Shown piece by piece: positions 10,801 through 17,779 of a stretch of DNA of 36,444 bases (the first letter of the stretch is position 1; the number at the start of each line of letters is the position of its first letter). Origin of the DNA: Pigoraptor vietnamica (taxonomy: Eukaryota > Opisthokonta > Filasterea); NCBI GenBank assembly GCA_943704525.1, contig CALSCQ010002780.1, positions 1 to 36,444 of the forward strand. The letters run 5' to 3'. The notes beneath the pieces are model-generated. The model was not told the DNA's origin, ran no database searches, and saw only the letters and a list, made by a program, of their open reading frames with translations. A program made the position numbers and the translations under genes.

Positions 10801-13715
10801 AAGCACTTGCCGCGGCCGTCGATCACCTTGCACACGCCGCGGGACGCGCAGTTGTTGGGACACGCGGCGACGGCGCACGAGGTCCCGTTCGTCCCCACGG
10901 GGCAGCCGAGGCACGTCGCCGTCGCGTTGTCGCATCGCCCGACCCCGGAACACGCAGGCGCCGACACGAGCGTCGGGAAGCTGAAGGTGACGCTGCCGAA
11001 CGTCCCGAACACGGGCGCCGGCTGCGAAAAGCACGCATCCCTGCGCACCGAGCAGTCGTCTCCGTAGTACCCCTCCGGACAAAGGCACTTCCAGCCCGTC
11101 GCCACAGGGACGCACGACCCCGTCCCGCAGTGCACGTGCTGGGGGCATAGCCCGGGGCTCATCGCGAGTCGCGCCGCCGTGATGTTGCGCACGGCCTGCA
11201 GCGCATTGCACCGCCGGCGGCGCGTGAGGGAACCCGCGGGCGCGTTCGGGAAGAGATGCGACAGGCGATCGATCGAATCGAGCATGGCGGACACGCACTC
11301 GCGCGCGCGATCGGCGGGGGCGCGGAACTGCGCCGCCCACGTGGACGGCAGCGCGTGCACGTCGACGCCGCACATGGTGAGAATGTCGGACGTCTTCTTC
11401 TCGTAATCGTACGCAGCACTCGCCTGGCTGTCGGCGGGACCGGCGAGGGCAAGCTCGGTGGCGGATGTGGCCTTCCCTATGGCGGCGAGGCTGGCGGACA
11501 GGAGCTGGGAGAAGCACACGCTGCGCGCGAGGAGCGCACGGATCACGGGCACGGCGGGGATCGCGGGCCACTGCTCCGCCGCATGCCTGCAGCGCCCGAA
11601 GAGGTAGAGGCCGGCAGCGCAGGGGACCGTCGGCGGTTGGAGTTGCGGCACCGCGCGGAAGTCGCTCCCCCAGCCGCACAGCAGCGCCGTCTCCATCGCC
11701 AGCACGGTAACGTTGAGGCCAGCGCACACGTCGCTCGCGTTCGACTTGAGCGCAGTCCGGACAATCGCACTGGGAATCGAGTCGATGATATCGGATGACC
11801 GCGCGCTGCACGTCACGCCGACGTACCCCGCGGCGCACTTGCAGACGGCAGGCGATGTGCCGTTCGAAGGGACGCACTGCCCGTGGGACGAGCACGCCGG
11901 CTCGCACACCCTCTTCTCGCAGCGCGCGCCGGTCCACCCGCTGTTGCACAGACAGCCCGTCGCTGTGCAGAGGCCGTGGTCGCTGCAGAGCATCGAACTT
12001 CCTGCAACCGAACACGCGGCCGACGCGGGCGTCGCACACAGCGTGCCGTTGTAGCCAGGCGCGCAGACACACATGTAACCGCCGGTGGCGTTCCGCGCGC
12101 AGCTGCCGTGGACGCAGCGCGGGCACGCGGATGCGACGGAGACGACGAGCGCGCGCGCGATCTTTGCCCTGGCGCAGCGGTAGGGGCGGCCGATGCGAGG
12201 ATCAACGAACGCGTTGCGAATCGCGCAGTATGCCGACGTGGCGACGTCCGTGCTGCACGCCGTGAGCACCCCGGCCGTGCCGTTGGTCGTCGCCATGGAC
12301 TGCATCAGCGCGGCCGACGGGCTCCCGCACACGTCGTCGCAACTGCGCGGCGGCAGGGCGGACAGTGCGTTGCACACACGCGACGGCCATCCCGCAGCAG
12401 CACCCGGCGTGCACTTTTGGCTTAGCATGGCAGTGAACAGCGCGTCCCCGTCCAGCGGGGACGGCGCGTGCTGCGTGAGGTCGCGCGTGTTGATCGAATC
12501 GCCATCACGGTCCGCGATGGCCGACTGAATCCGCGCTGCACACCGCCTCAGCAGCGGCGACACCTGCCCGCACGTTTCCTTGGCGAGCGCAAAGCCAAAC
12601 GGCGCGAGCGTCGCAGCGACCGAAGGCGACGGCCGGCACCGCATGAGGAGCAGCACGGCCTGCGCACACGCGACGGAGGGACAGTTGTCAATGGGGTAGA
12701 GGCCGTTCCAGCCGCACAGCCGCGCCGCCTCCACGGCCACTGCGCTGACGTTGAGGCCCACGCACACGTCGCTTGCGTTCGACTTGAGCGCAGTCCGGAC
12801 AATCGGGCTCTGGTTCGAATCCGCGAGATCGGCCGAGCGCACGCCGCACGACGCGCCGGTGTATCCCGCGGCACACTTGCAGACGGCCGGGGATGTGCCG
12901 TTCGAAGGGACGCACTGCCCGTGGGACGAGCACGCCGGCTCGCACACCCTGTTCTCGCAGCGTGCGCCGCTCCATCCGCCGTTGCACACGCAGCCGACGC
13001 CCGCAGCGCACACGCCGTGGCCACTGCAGAGCGGCTGCGAGCTGTTGCCGCTGCCGGGGAGCGTCGCCGCGGCGCATGTGCTGGCAAGAGGCGTCTGGCA
13101 CCGACTGCCACCGTAGCCCGCGTTGCACACGCACGCGGACGTTCCATTCGCGAGGCGAATGCATCGTCCCTTGTCGCAGGGCGGGTTGCACGCCGCCGCC
13201 GCCTGTGAGCGCCGCACGAGCGTGTCGCGGACCGCCTTCGCCTTCAAGCAGAGGTACGCCACCGTCGCGTTGGCCGTGCCGTTGCTCTCGTGCTGCAGGC
13301 GCGTCGCCACCACGTTGTGCACGATACCGCACATGGCGAGCTTGATCTCCGTCGCGACGCACTCGGCCGTCAGTGCGGGCTCGGGCAGTGCGACCGACGT
13401 GTTGCCGGGCGCCGCGATCCCGGTCGAGATCCCAGGGCACGCGCTCGCTGCCATGAGGAACGCGCGCTCGCAATCGGCCTGGGTTGTCGTGTTCGAGATG
13501 AAGTCGGAGAGCCGCGCCAGTCGCGCCACGGCCTGCAGATCACGCGAAACGCGCGCGTGTCCGGCAAGCGCGGGCTCGACTTCGAAGTGAATGGGAATTG
13601 CGACGACCGGCACGCAAGCAGAGAGGACGGTGACGAGCGCAGTCGCCACCACGATTAGAGTCGCAACGGTGCTCCTGAGTTCAACGCGGCGGGGCCGTTC
13701 ACCGTCGGCCGCCAT
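7824..13715 (-). CDS. Large EGF-like / laminin-G-like extracellular protein
   Basis: A single uninterrupted exon encodes 1963 residues. A hydrophobic segment at about residues 18-42 (VATLIVVATALVTVLSACVP) is a signal peptide or type II anchor; no C-terminal membrane helix is seen. About nine EGF-like domains (typical ending C-x-C-x2-G-x2-G-x2-C) lie between residues 177 and 1015. They are separated by Cys-containing helical modules that I cannot assign. Residues about 1178-1420 are a low-complexity Ala/Ser/Thr stalk with a Lys every 8-12 residues, probably O-glycosylated. Three laminin-G-like domains follow (about 1425-1595, 1610-1782, 1790-1963); the first two end in WVGAS followed by a CC-x-C cluster. 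N-x-S/T sites are frequent. Such proteins act in cell adhesion, matrix or prey/ligand binding. The lack of introns contrasts with most neighbours. Confidence 0.9.
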   Translation of the reverse strand: MAADGERPRRVELRSTVATLIVVATALVTVLSACVPVVAIPIHFEVEPALAGHARVSRDLQAVARLARLSDFISNTTTQADCERAFLMAASACPGISTGIAAPGNTSVALPEPALTAECVATEIKLAMCGIVHNVVATRLQHESNGTANATVAYLCLKAKAVRDTLVRRSQAAAACNPPCDKGRCIRLANGTSACVCNAGYGGSRCQTPLASTCAAATLPGSGNSSQPLCSGHGVCAAGVGCVCNGGWSGARCENRVCEPACSSHGQCVPSNGTSPAVCKCAAGYTGASCGVRSADLADSNQSPIVRTALKSNASDVCVGLNVSAVAVEAARLCGWNGLYPIDNCPSVACAQAVLLLMRCRPSPSVAATLAPFGFALAKETCGQVSPLLRRCAARIQSAIADRDGDSINTRDLTQHAPSPLDGDALFTAMLSQKCTPGAAAGWPSRVCNALSALPPRSCDDVCGSPSAALMQSMATTNGTAGVLTACSTDVATSAYCAIRNAFVDPRIGRPYRCARAKIARALVVSVASACPRCVHGSCARNATGGYMCVCAPGYNGTLCATPASAACSVAGSSMLCSDHGLCTATGCLCNSGWTGARCEKRVCEPACSSHGQCVPSNGTSPAVCKCAAGYVGVTCSARSSDIIDSIPSAIVRTALKSNASDVCAGLNVTVLAMETALLCGWGSDFRAVPQLQPPTVPCAAGLYLFGRCRHAAEQWPAIPAVPVIRALLARSVCFSQLLSASLAAIGKATSATELALAGPADSQASAAYDYEKKTSDILTMCGVDVHALPSTWAAQFRAPADRARECVSAMLDSIDRLSHLFPNAPAGSLTRRRRCNALQAVRNITAARLAMSPGLCPQHVHCGTGSCVPVATGWKCLCPEGYYGDDCSVRRDACFSQPAPVFGTFGSVTFSFPTLVSAPACSGVGRCDNATATCLGCPVGTNGTSCAVAACPNNCASRGVCKVIDGRGKCFCPVGFVGDDCGTPATECSSASGLSMVTANCTAADDALRTVCLFSPTATTTEILAAAKQFSLPPTAACTLAVQRWASCRLSTLSNRTKTAAAPLAFTCRQSSAVASLARAITSAASEACMASSSAVAARARSTCAIAQTNASVACAPVATYTNATLGNATYGNQPVAVLAACQAALKEAHKSCGPMCGTAPFVRAFRAHVGWRARVFASTRKVATSSATASAASKTTAAPSVTAGSTTAASKAASPSSSPSATVASKTVAASTVATAMGSATSKAAGASSTATWSASATTATKTTVSASSKPTASASASKTATASTKTTAAASSKTPSVASTATASATASKKATASSATTAAAQTTSKATTATSVTSAKASASTSAKASATSKATTATSASTTAKVSPATSAQASGTAAAATTTVITASASGQATQAASSTPGGLATASTAAQSPTPTSGAMCPSVGGRFVTMPQVLPATVGMCGGAAVVSGSLSRTVLDGKASFSVSVGFAASRVGGVLLALSGNGTDGLSLGLTGTGNLVATANFGAGEVRAVITGPFHDNVFRNVTLTASNGGVSLAVGRKTAQSPRMSETTMDGITRVDVRFSGCLSLYGINGVTPANIALTNWVGASDKCCGCNNTVAAPRNVTGACPANDHAYAGTPSTMSPTVGMCAGGSVAAQTPAFLDNRKSFAISLKLRSRALNGTVLSLTGKAADKVVLTLENGNLVLLVDYGSGPLSARLQGRFDDDVERTVNITSTNGRATVMVGRSIASTATATAASIEGINRLLVSLDGCVTINNLDTVALTSLNVTQWVGASTTCCTCASQCAPDATAPELLPEVVSVCDGGRVAATANAQTLKAEMTLTLRFATTDSNGVLFAYNSTDNSRWVQVQHINGRVVASALFDPRAARVVASVGGALTDDGAEHTVTVVIGSGSLAVSVNNGVAVSSGVSTTGTMLQNLRSAAITIRGCVQIVAVGGLRASDFAVVAYSKASAYTCAAL
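11710..11960 (-). repeat. Internal duplication, copy A (EGF pair and flank)
   Basis: This block matches 12748-12998 at an offset of 1038 bp, with long identical runs. It encodes the EGF domain with CEPACSSHGQC and the following IVRTALKSNASDVC segment. Identity at silent sites suggests a recent duplication or gene conversion. Confidence 0.85.
12748..12998 (-). repeat. Internal duplication, copy B
   Basis: Partner of 11710-11960. The flanking helical parts of the two units are much more diverged than this block, which fits gene conversion restricted to the EGF core. Confidence 0.85.
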
Positions 13716-14303
13716 GCTCGCGGTTGCACGCGCTGTGCTGACTCGACCGTTCTATAGTTAACGGATTGTTTCTCGCAGTCGGAGCAGCGGCTCAAACCGT
13801 AAGTAAGTAAGTTTGTTCGTTGATGCGCCGCCTTGGCGTGTTTTATCATGCCTGCATCCGGCCTCCCGACGTACTGTGGTCCGGCGTCAGTTGCTGTGGG
13901 CCCCTCAGCACCGACGCCGGCGAGTGTGGAGTCGCCGGGCAGCCAGCTGACTGCCGGAAGTGGGCAGTGACGTGCGGACGTGCGCTTGGGGCTGTCCCGA
14001 CATTCCAGTGCCTGCGGGACCTTCCAAACTGGGTCGTCGAAGGTCGATTGGGGAAAGTTGTCGCCGGTAACAGTGTGCGCAACGGGACTCTCCCTGCCTG
14101 CCAAATAAAGTGGCATTGCCTGGTTTGGGTATATCCGGAAAGATCCTGAATCAGGTGTATTCTGAAATTGCCTGATTTGGTATATTCGGAATTCCTTATT
14201 TGGAAATTTCCGATACGGGGAATGACTGATGGAAGTGGCATTTGTCCGGGTGTTACCGGCGACTGAGCCACACACGCACTCTGCCATGTGCCGGCGGCGC
14301 CAG
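13716..14303. promoter_or_regulatory. Divergent intergenic region, EGF/LamG and propeller genes
   Basis: The two genes start at 13715 (-) and 14437 (+), so this region should hold both promoters. On the minus strand a weak CTATAGAA lies about 40 bp before the EGF/LamG ATG. At 14114-14215 four imperfect 25-26-bp units follow one another, with the pattern TGCCTGATTTGGTATATTCG; they make an AT-rich island close to the TATA box at 14304. Confidence 0.55.
14114..14215 (+). repeat. Four degenerate ~25-bp tandem units
   Basis: Units start near 14117, 14145, 14168 and 14192. Shared parts are CCTGRTTTGG, TATAT and YCGGAA. Divergence between units is clear, so the array is old or under loose constraint. 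It sits about 100 bp upstream of the propeller gene's TATA box. Confidence 0.6.
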
Positions 14304-14310
14304 TATATAT
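14304..14310 (+). promoter_or_regulatory. TATA box of beta-propeller gene
   Basis: TATATAT within CAGTATATATTCGCGCC. The same CAGTATATAT decamer precedes the fascin-like gene at 6113-6122. A start site near 14335 would give a leader of about 100 bases before ATG 14437. Confidence 0.7.
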
Positions 14311-14436
14311 TCGCGCCACGACTGCAAGCATCCCTCATCACTCCAACGCAGCTCGCACGCGCTTCAGTTCACGATAGCCTTCTCCGACTCTATCCAGTCG
14401 TTGTCGCGCTCGGCCGGCCGGGTCTTCAACTGCAGT

Positions 14437-16164
14437 ATGGCTGCGCAACAAATGACGGATGCGGGCCGACGAAAGCCCGGCACAAGCAGCCCGCTCGCGC
14501 TCTTGTGCGCGACACTGCTCCTCGCATGCTCTCTCACGCGCACTGCGGATGCGCTGCCCTCGGAGCCCGCAACGAACTCGCCGACGACGGTTGCCTGGGC
14601 CAAGGCGTGGTTCCCCCCCACTCACCAGTGCCCACAGCTGTTCCCCGGCACCGCCGTCACTTCCATCGCTGCACAGGCGTACGACTCGTCGGGCAACCTA
14701 ATCACGCTGGGCTTCATCGACTCTCCCATTGAGACGGGCGTGCCCATTGCTGGCGATTCGGACGCAGTAATCCGCAAGCAGGACGTCGACGGCAACGTGC
14801 TCTGGACGCGCTACCTTGCGACGGCGCGGTTCGAGTACTTTGTCGGCCTGACGGTCGACGCGGCGGGGAACGCGTACGTCCTCGGTGCCACGCGAGGCTC
14901 GCTCCCGAACAAGGACCCGATCTCACCGCCGTCGCAGGGCACGCTGGACGTGTTCGTCGTCAAGTACAGCCCCCTCGGCGACTACCTCGACGCGATCGTG
15001 CTGGGCACCACCGGACAGGACACGCCGCTCGGCATCTGCTCGAGCCCCACGCAGTCGGCCATCTTCGTTGCGTATGCTCCCGACAACAACGTCCGCATTC
15101 AGCGCATCGCCACGTCCCCTTCGCTCAGCGCGACCGCGCCAGGCACGTGGACGACCAACGGCCAGACGCCCGGCGCCTTCTATTATGAGCTGTCAACCGC
15201 GAACCAGCTCAATCTCCGCATCCAGGGAAGCCCCGGGCGGCACCTCGCATGCACGCCGACGACCGTCGTCTTCGCCGCGCGCGCCACCCTCACGTCGTTC
15301 GGCCCGCTCACGGACTCGTCCAATGACTTTGACATCTTTGTCGCGTCGCTCTCTGCGTCGACGGGCACCCCCCTGTGGATCCGCCGCGCGGGCGCGACGC
15401 TGTCCGACGAGCAGTACGGCGCCATTGCCGCAGACACCGTCGGCAACGTCTTTGTCACGGGCGCGACGGCCGGGAGCCTGAACGGACAGCCCGTCCCCGC
15501 GGGCGTGGACGCCTTCCTTGTCAAGATGGACACGCAGGGCAACACGCTGTGGACGCGCGTGTTTGGCGGGGTGCAGGACCAGTACGGCTTTTCGGTCGCG
15601 TGCGACGCGGAGGGCGGCGTGGTCGTGATCGGCGGCACAGAGTACAAGACGTTCGACGGCGAGCCCAACGACACGGACCCCTCGGGCTCGTTCAACGCCA
15701 TCTTCCTCTCGCGCTTCGACACGTTCGGCGACCGCCTCTGGTCCCGGTTCTTCACAAGCAACAAGGCCTTGACCGAGCCCTATCCCAACGGCTTCGTCTT
15801 CGCCAGCGACGTCGCCATCGACCCGCAGAACCCGCGGCGCATTGCGGCTTCGTTCTTTTCGAAGCGGGCCTTCCTCACGGCGGTTCCGCCGACCCTCGGT
15901 GGCAACACGCACTGCATGTACTTTGGTGTCGTTTTCCGGGTGAGTGGGGCATGCGTACAAAGCCGCACGTGGCGTACCTTGAAGCACACACACACAGCCA
16001 CACGTGACCGTTCCTTGTAGGTACGTTGTTTCCACCAGCGTTTCTCCCAACTGACCTCACGGCATCTCCCTTCGCAGCTGACAGAGAACACGGCGACGTG
16101 CACCGACTCTGAGATTGATGCGCTGCTGGACGAGATCGACGACCTGCTGCAGGGCGCCGTATAG
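14437..16164 (+). CDS. Secreted SBBP-repeat beta-propeller protein
   Basis: Exons 14437-15939 and 16078-16164 join in phase 0 (CGG|GTGAGT ... TTCGCAG|CTG) to give 529 residues. Reading on past the donor would add an unlikely tail ending at 16020. A signal peptide is visible (LALLCATLLLACSLTRTADA, residues about 20-39). The body has repeated SBBP-type blades: a D-x-x-G-N-x-[YVL]-[VI]-[TL]-G-x-[TA]-x-G strand (DAAGNAYVLGATRGSL, DTVGNVFVTGATAGSL), then D-[VAI]-F-[VL]-[VS]-[KR] and G-x-x-L-W-[TS]-R. SBBP propellers are mostly known from bacterial secreted proteins; the role is usually binding, not catalysis. Exon 2 adds a short acidic tail (SEIDALLDEIDDLLQGAV). An ATTAAA at about 16192 may be the poly(A) signal. 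Confidence 0.85.
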
Positions 16165-16351
16165 TGTGGCCTGTCGACCGCTCGCGACACAATTAAAGCG
16201 TAACACACTGACAATCGAGCAAGGACATGTAACGGCGTGCACACAGCAGGGCGCCGTATGTGGACGTCGACTGCTCGCGACATAATGAAAGCGTAACGCA
16301 CTCACAAATCGCGCGAGGACATGTAACGACGTGCACACAGCAGGGCGGCCG
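16150..16351. repeat. Tandem duplication (97 + 94 bp) across a stop codon
   Basis: Copy 1 (16150-16246) and copy 2 (16247-16340) both begin CAGGGCGCCGTAT and end GTGCACACAG; a third copy starts at 16341 and breaks off after about 11 bp. Copy 1 includes the last codons, the stop and the ATTAAA of the propeller gene. Copy 2 lies between this gene and the end of the convergent membrane-protein gene at 16358. Confidence 0.9.
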
Positions 16352-16357
16352 TTGGGC

Positions 16358-17199
16358 TCATGCATAGTTTAGGTACGTCACGATCGCAAACAATACGACG
16401 ACGACGACCACCACGACAAGCATTGTGGTGACAGTCACGCGCGAGAACGTCGGCTTGTTCTGGGGGGGGGAGAGGGGGGGGGCGAAAGGAAGAGGGCAGA
16501 CGGGTGAGGACACGGCAATGATGCATGCACGCACAAGGCCGTGATGGGCAATTATCGGTGTAGGCATGCACATACAGTCAGGCGTGTCGATATGCAGCAG
16601 TGAGAGCGACTATAGATGCAAGCATGCACATACGCTCGGGAGCGTCTCTGCACTTCGACACACACCCGTTCGAGCTCGGCCAGGTGATAGTAGTACAGAA
16701 AGAGTGCCGCGCCAACGAGCACGAGGGACACGCAGGCCATCGTCAGAGCAAACTTCGTGTCCCCGTTGTAACCGAGTAACGCGGCGCCGAGCAGAAGCCC
16801 CGTCGCGTTGTTCAGCCACGAGACAATCGACCCCTGGAACGAGAGGCAGTCGCGCAGTATGCTCTCCTTGTTGTCGATCACTTCGGACGTCACCACAACC
16901 TTGAAGAGGGCGCTGGCGGTGGGGTTCGACGGACGCGCATGCGCCTCGCCAGCGGTCGGAGCCTCGAACGCAGGGTTCGCATTCGTGCCATGCACGACGC
17001 TATTCGACAGCTTCGCGTGCGATGACAGCGATGCACGTGCCGTTGCGTGCGTCTGCGGGTGCGAGGTCGCACTCAAGTCCTCTGCTTCAGCATGGAACGC
17101 AGGGTTCACGCCCGTGCTGTGCACGGCGCTATCCGGCAAGGCCCCGTGCGATGTCCGTGACGTGCGCGCCGATGCATTCGCCCGCGGAGATGCGCTCAT
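16358..17199 (-). CDS. Three-helix membrane protein, DUF202/VTC1-like
   Basis: Exon 1 17199-16666 and exon 2 16459-16358 join in phase 0 (CGG|GTGTGT; acceptor after a C-rich tract ending CCCAG), giving 211 residues. Residues 1-95 are soluble and contain two copies of a ~44-residue repeat with the core [SV]VH-[SG]-T-x-x-NPAF. Then come SIVSWLNNATGLLLGAALLG (helix 1), TMACVSLVLVGAALFLYYY (helix 2), a short basic loop, and a helix 3 with eight consecutive Val ending YLNYA. Three close helices with W-L at the start of helix 1 fit the DUF202 domain of VTC1-type vacuolar polyphosphate-complex subunits, but the ER-T motif of that family is absent. It may be a different small membrane protein. Confidence 0.6.
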
Positions 17200-17779
17200 A
17201 CTCAGGCCCTCATGTGGCCCCGGCGGGCCTGCCGCAGAGGGTCACGAAGGGCGGAGTGAACTCGCGCTCACCCTCGTTCCTAAGACTGACGTCCGCTATC
17301 CTCGGAGACAGCGCCAACGGCGCCGGCCCCCGTGGGCCGCTCTCCAAGCCTCGCAATGCTGCTCAGGGCTGCAACAGAGAGAAGACATGGACCTTTCGAG
17401 GAGCGCGCGCTGAAAGATGCCTTGCCAAGCGGCTTTTGGTGGGGTGGTGTCAGCACGTGACCACAAACGTCCTTATCACGTGACCACATTCGATTTGTTC
17501 TCCTTGAATCGGAATTTGAATTGAATTGAGGCGTTTGCCCGCGTGAGAAGAAATACCGTCAAGGGTCAAATCAATGGGCCCGAGACACCCGCCGAGAATA
17601 CGAAAGGGCCACACCCCCCCCTCGGCTCCCATGCTGAATCGCTCCAGATTAACTCTGCGAGCGCAGGAAACGCTTTACGCCGTGGTGTCCACGCACGTAA
17701 TACTCCGCGACCAGTCAGACTCTCGACTCGACTGATATTCAGGCGATCCGGCTCCGACGAGCGACCGGCGAATACGAAA
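17200..17779. promoter_or_regulatory. Divergent intergenic region, membrane protein and GH19 genes
   Basis: The flanking genes read away from each other, so both promoters should lie here. Two direct copies of CACGTGACCACA occur at 17454-17465 and 17477-17488, 23 bp apart (about two helical turns). CACGTGAC is an E-box/CLEAR-type bHLH-ZIP site. An AT-rich patch with TTTGAATTGAATTG follows at about 17515-17528. No clear TATA box was seen for the GH19 gene. Confidence 0.6.

Noticed and set aside
12805-12830. GGTTCGAATCC, an exact tRNA B-box-like sequence
   Set aside because: No T-stem pairing, no anticodon or acceptor arm, and it lies in coding sequence whose duplicate copy lacks it.
8638-13473. 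Long alternative frames (535, 572, 314, 266 codons) on both strands over the EGF/LamG gene
   Set aside because: Shadows of the 1963-residue frame, Arg/Gly/Pro-rich, no domains.
13655-14341. 228-codon minus-strand frame upstream of the EGF/LamG start
   Set aside because: It crosses a degenerate AT-rich repeat and the TATA box of the divergent gene, and has no domain.
15940-16020. Read-through C-terminus of the propeller gene ending at 16020
   Set aside because: A GTGAGT donor and phase-0 acceptor at 16077 give a better acidic tail; the read-through holds CA-repeat-derived residues.
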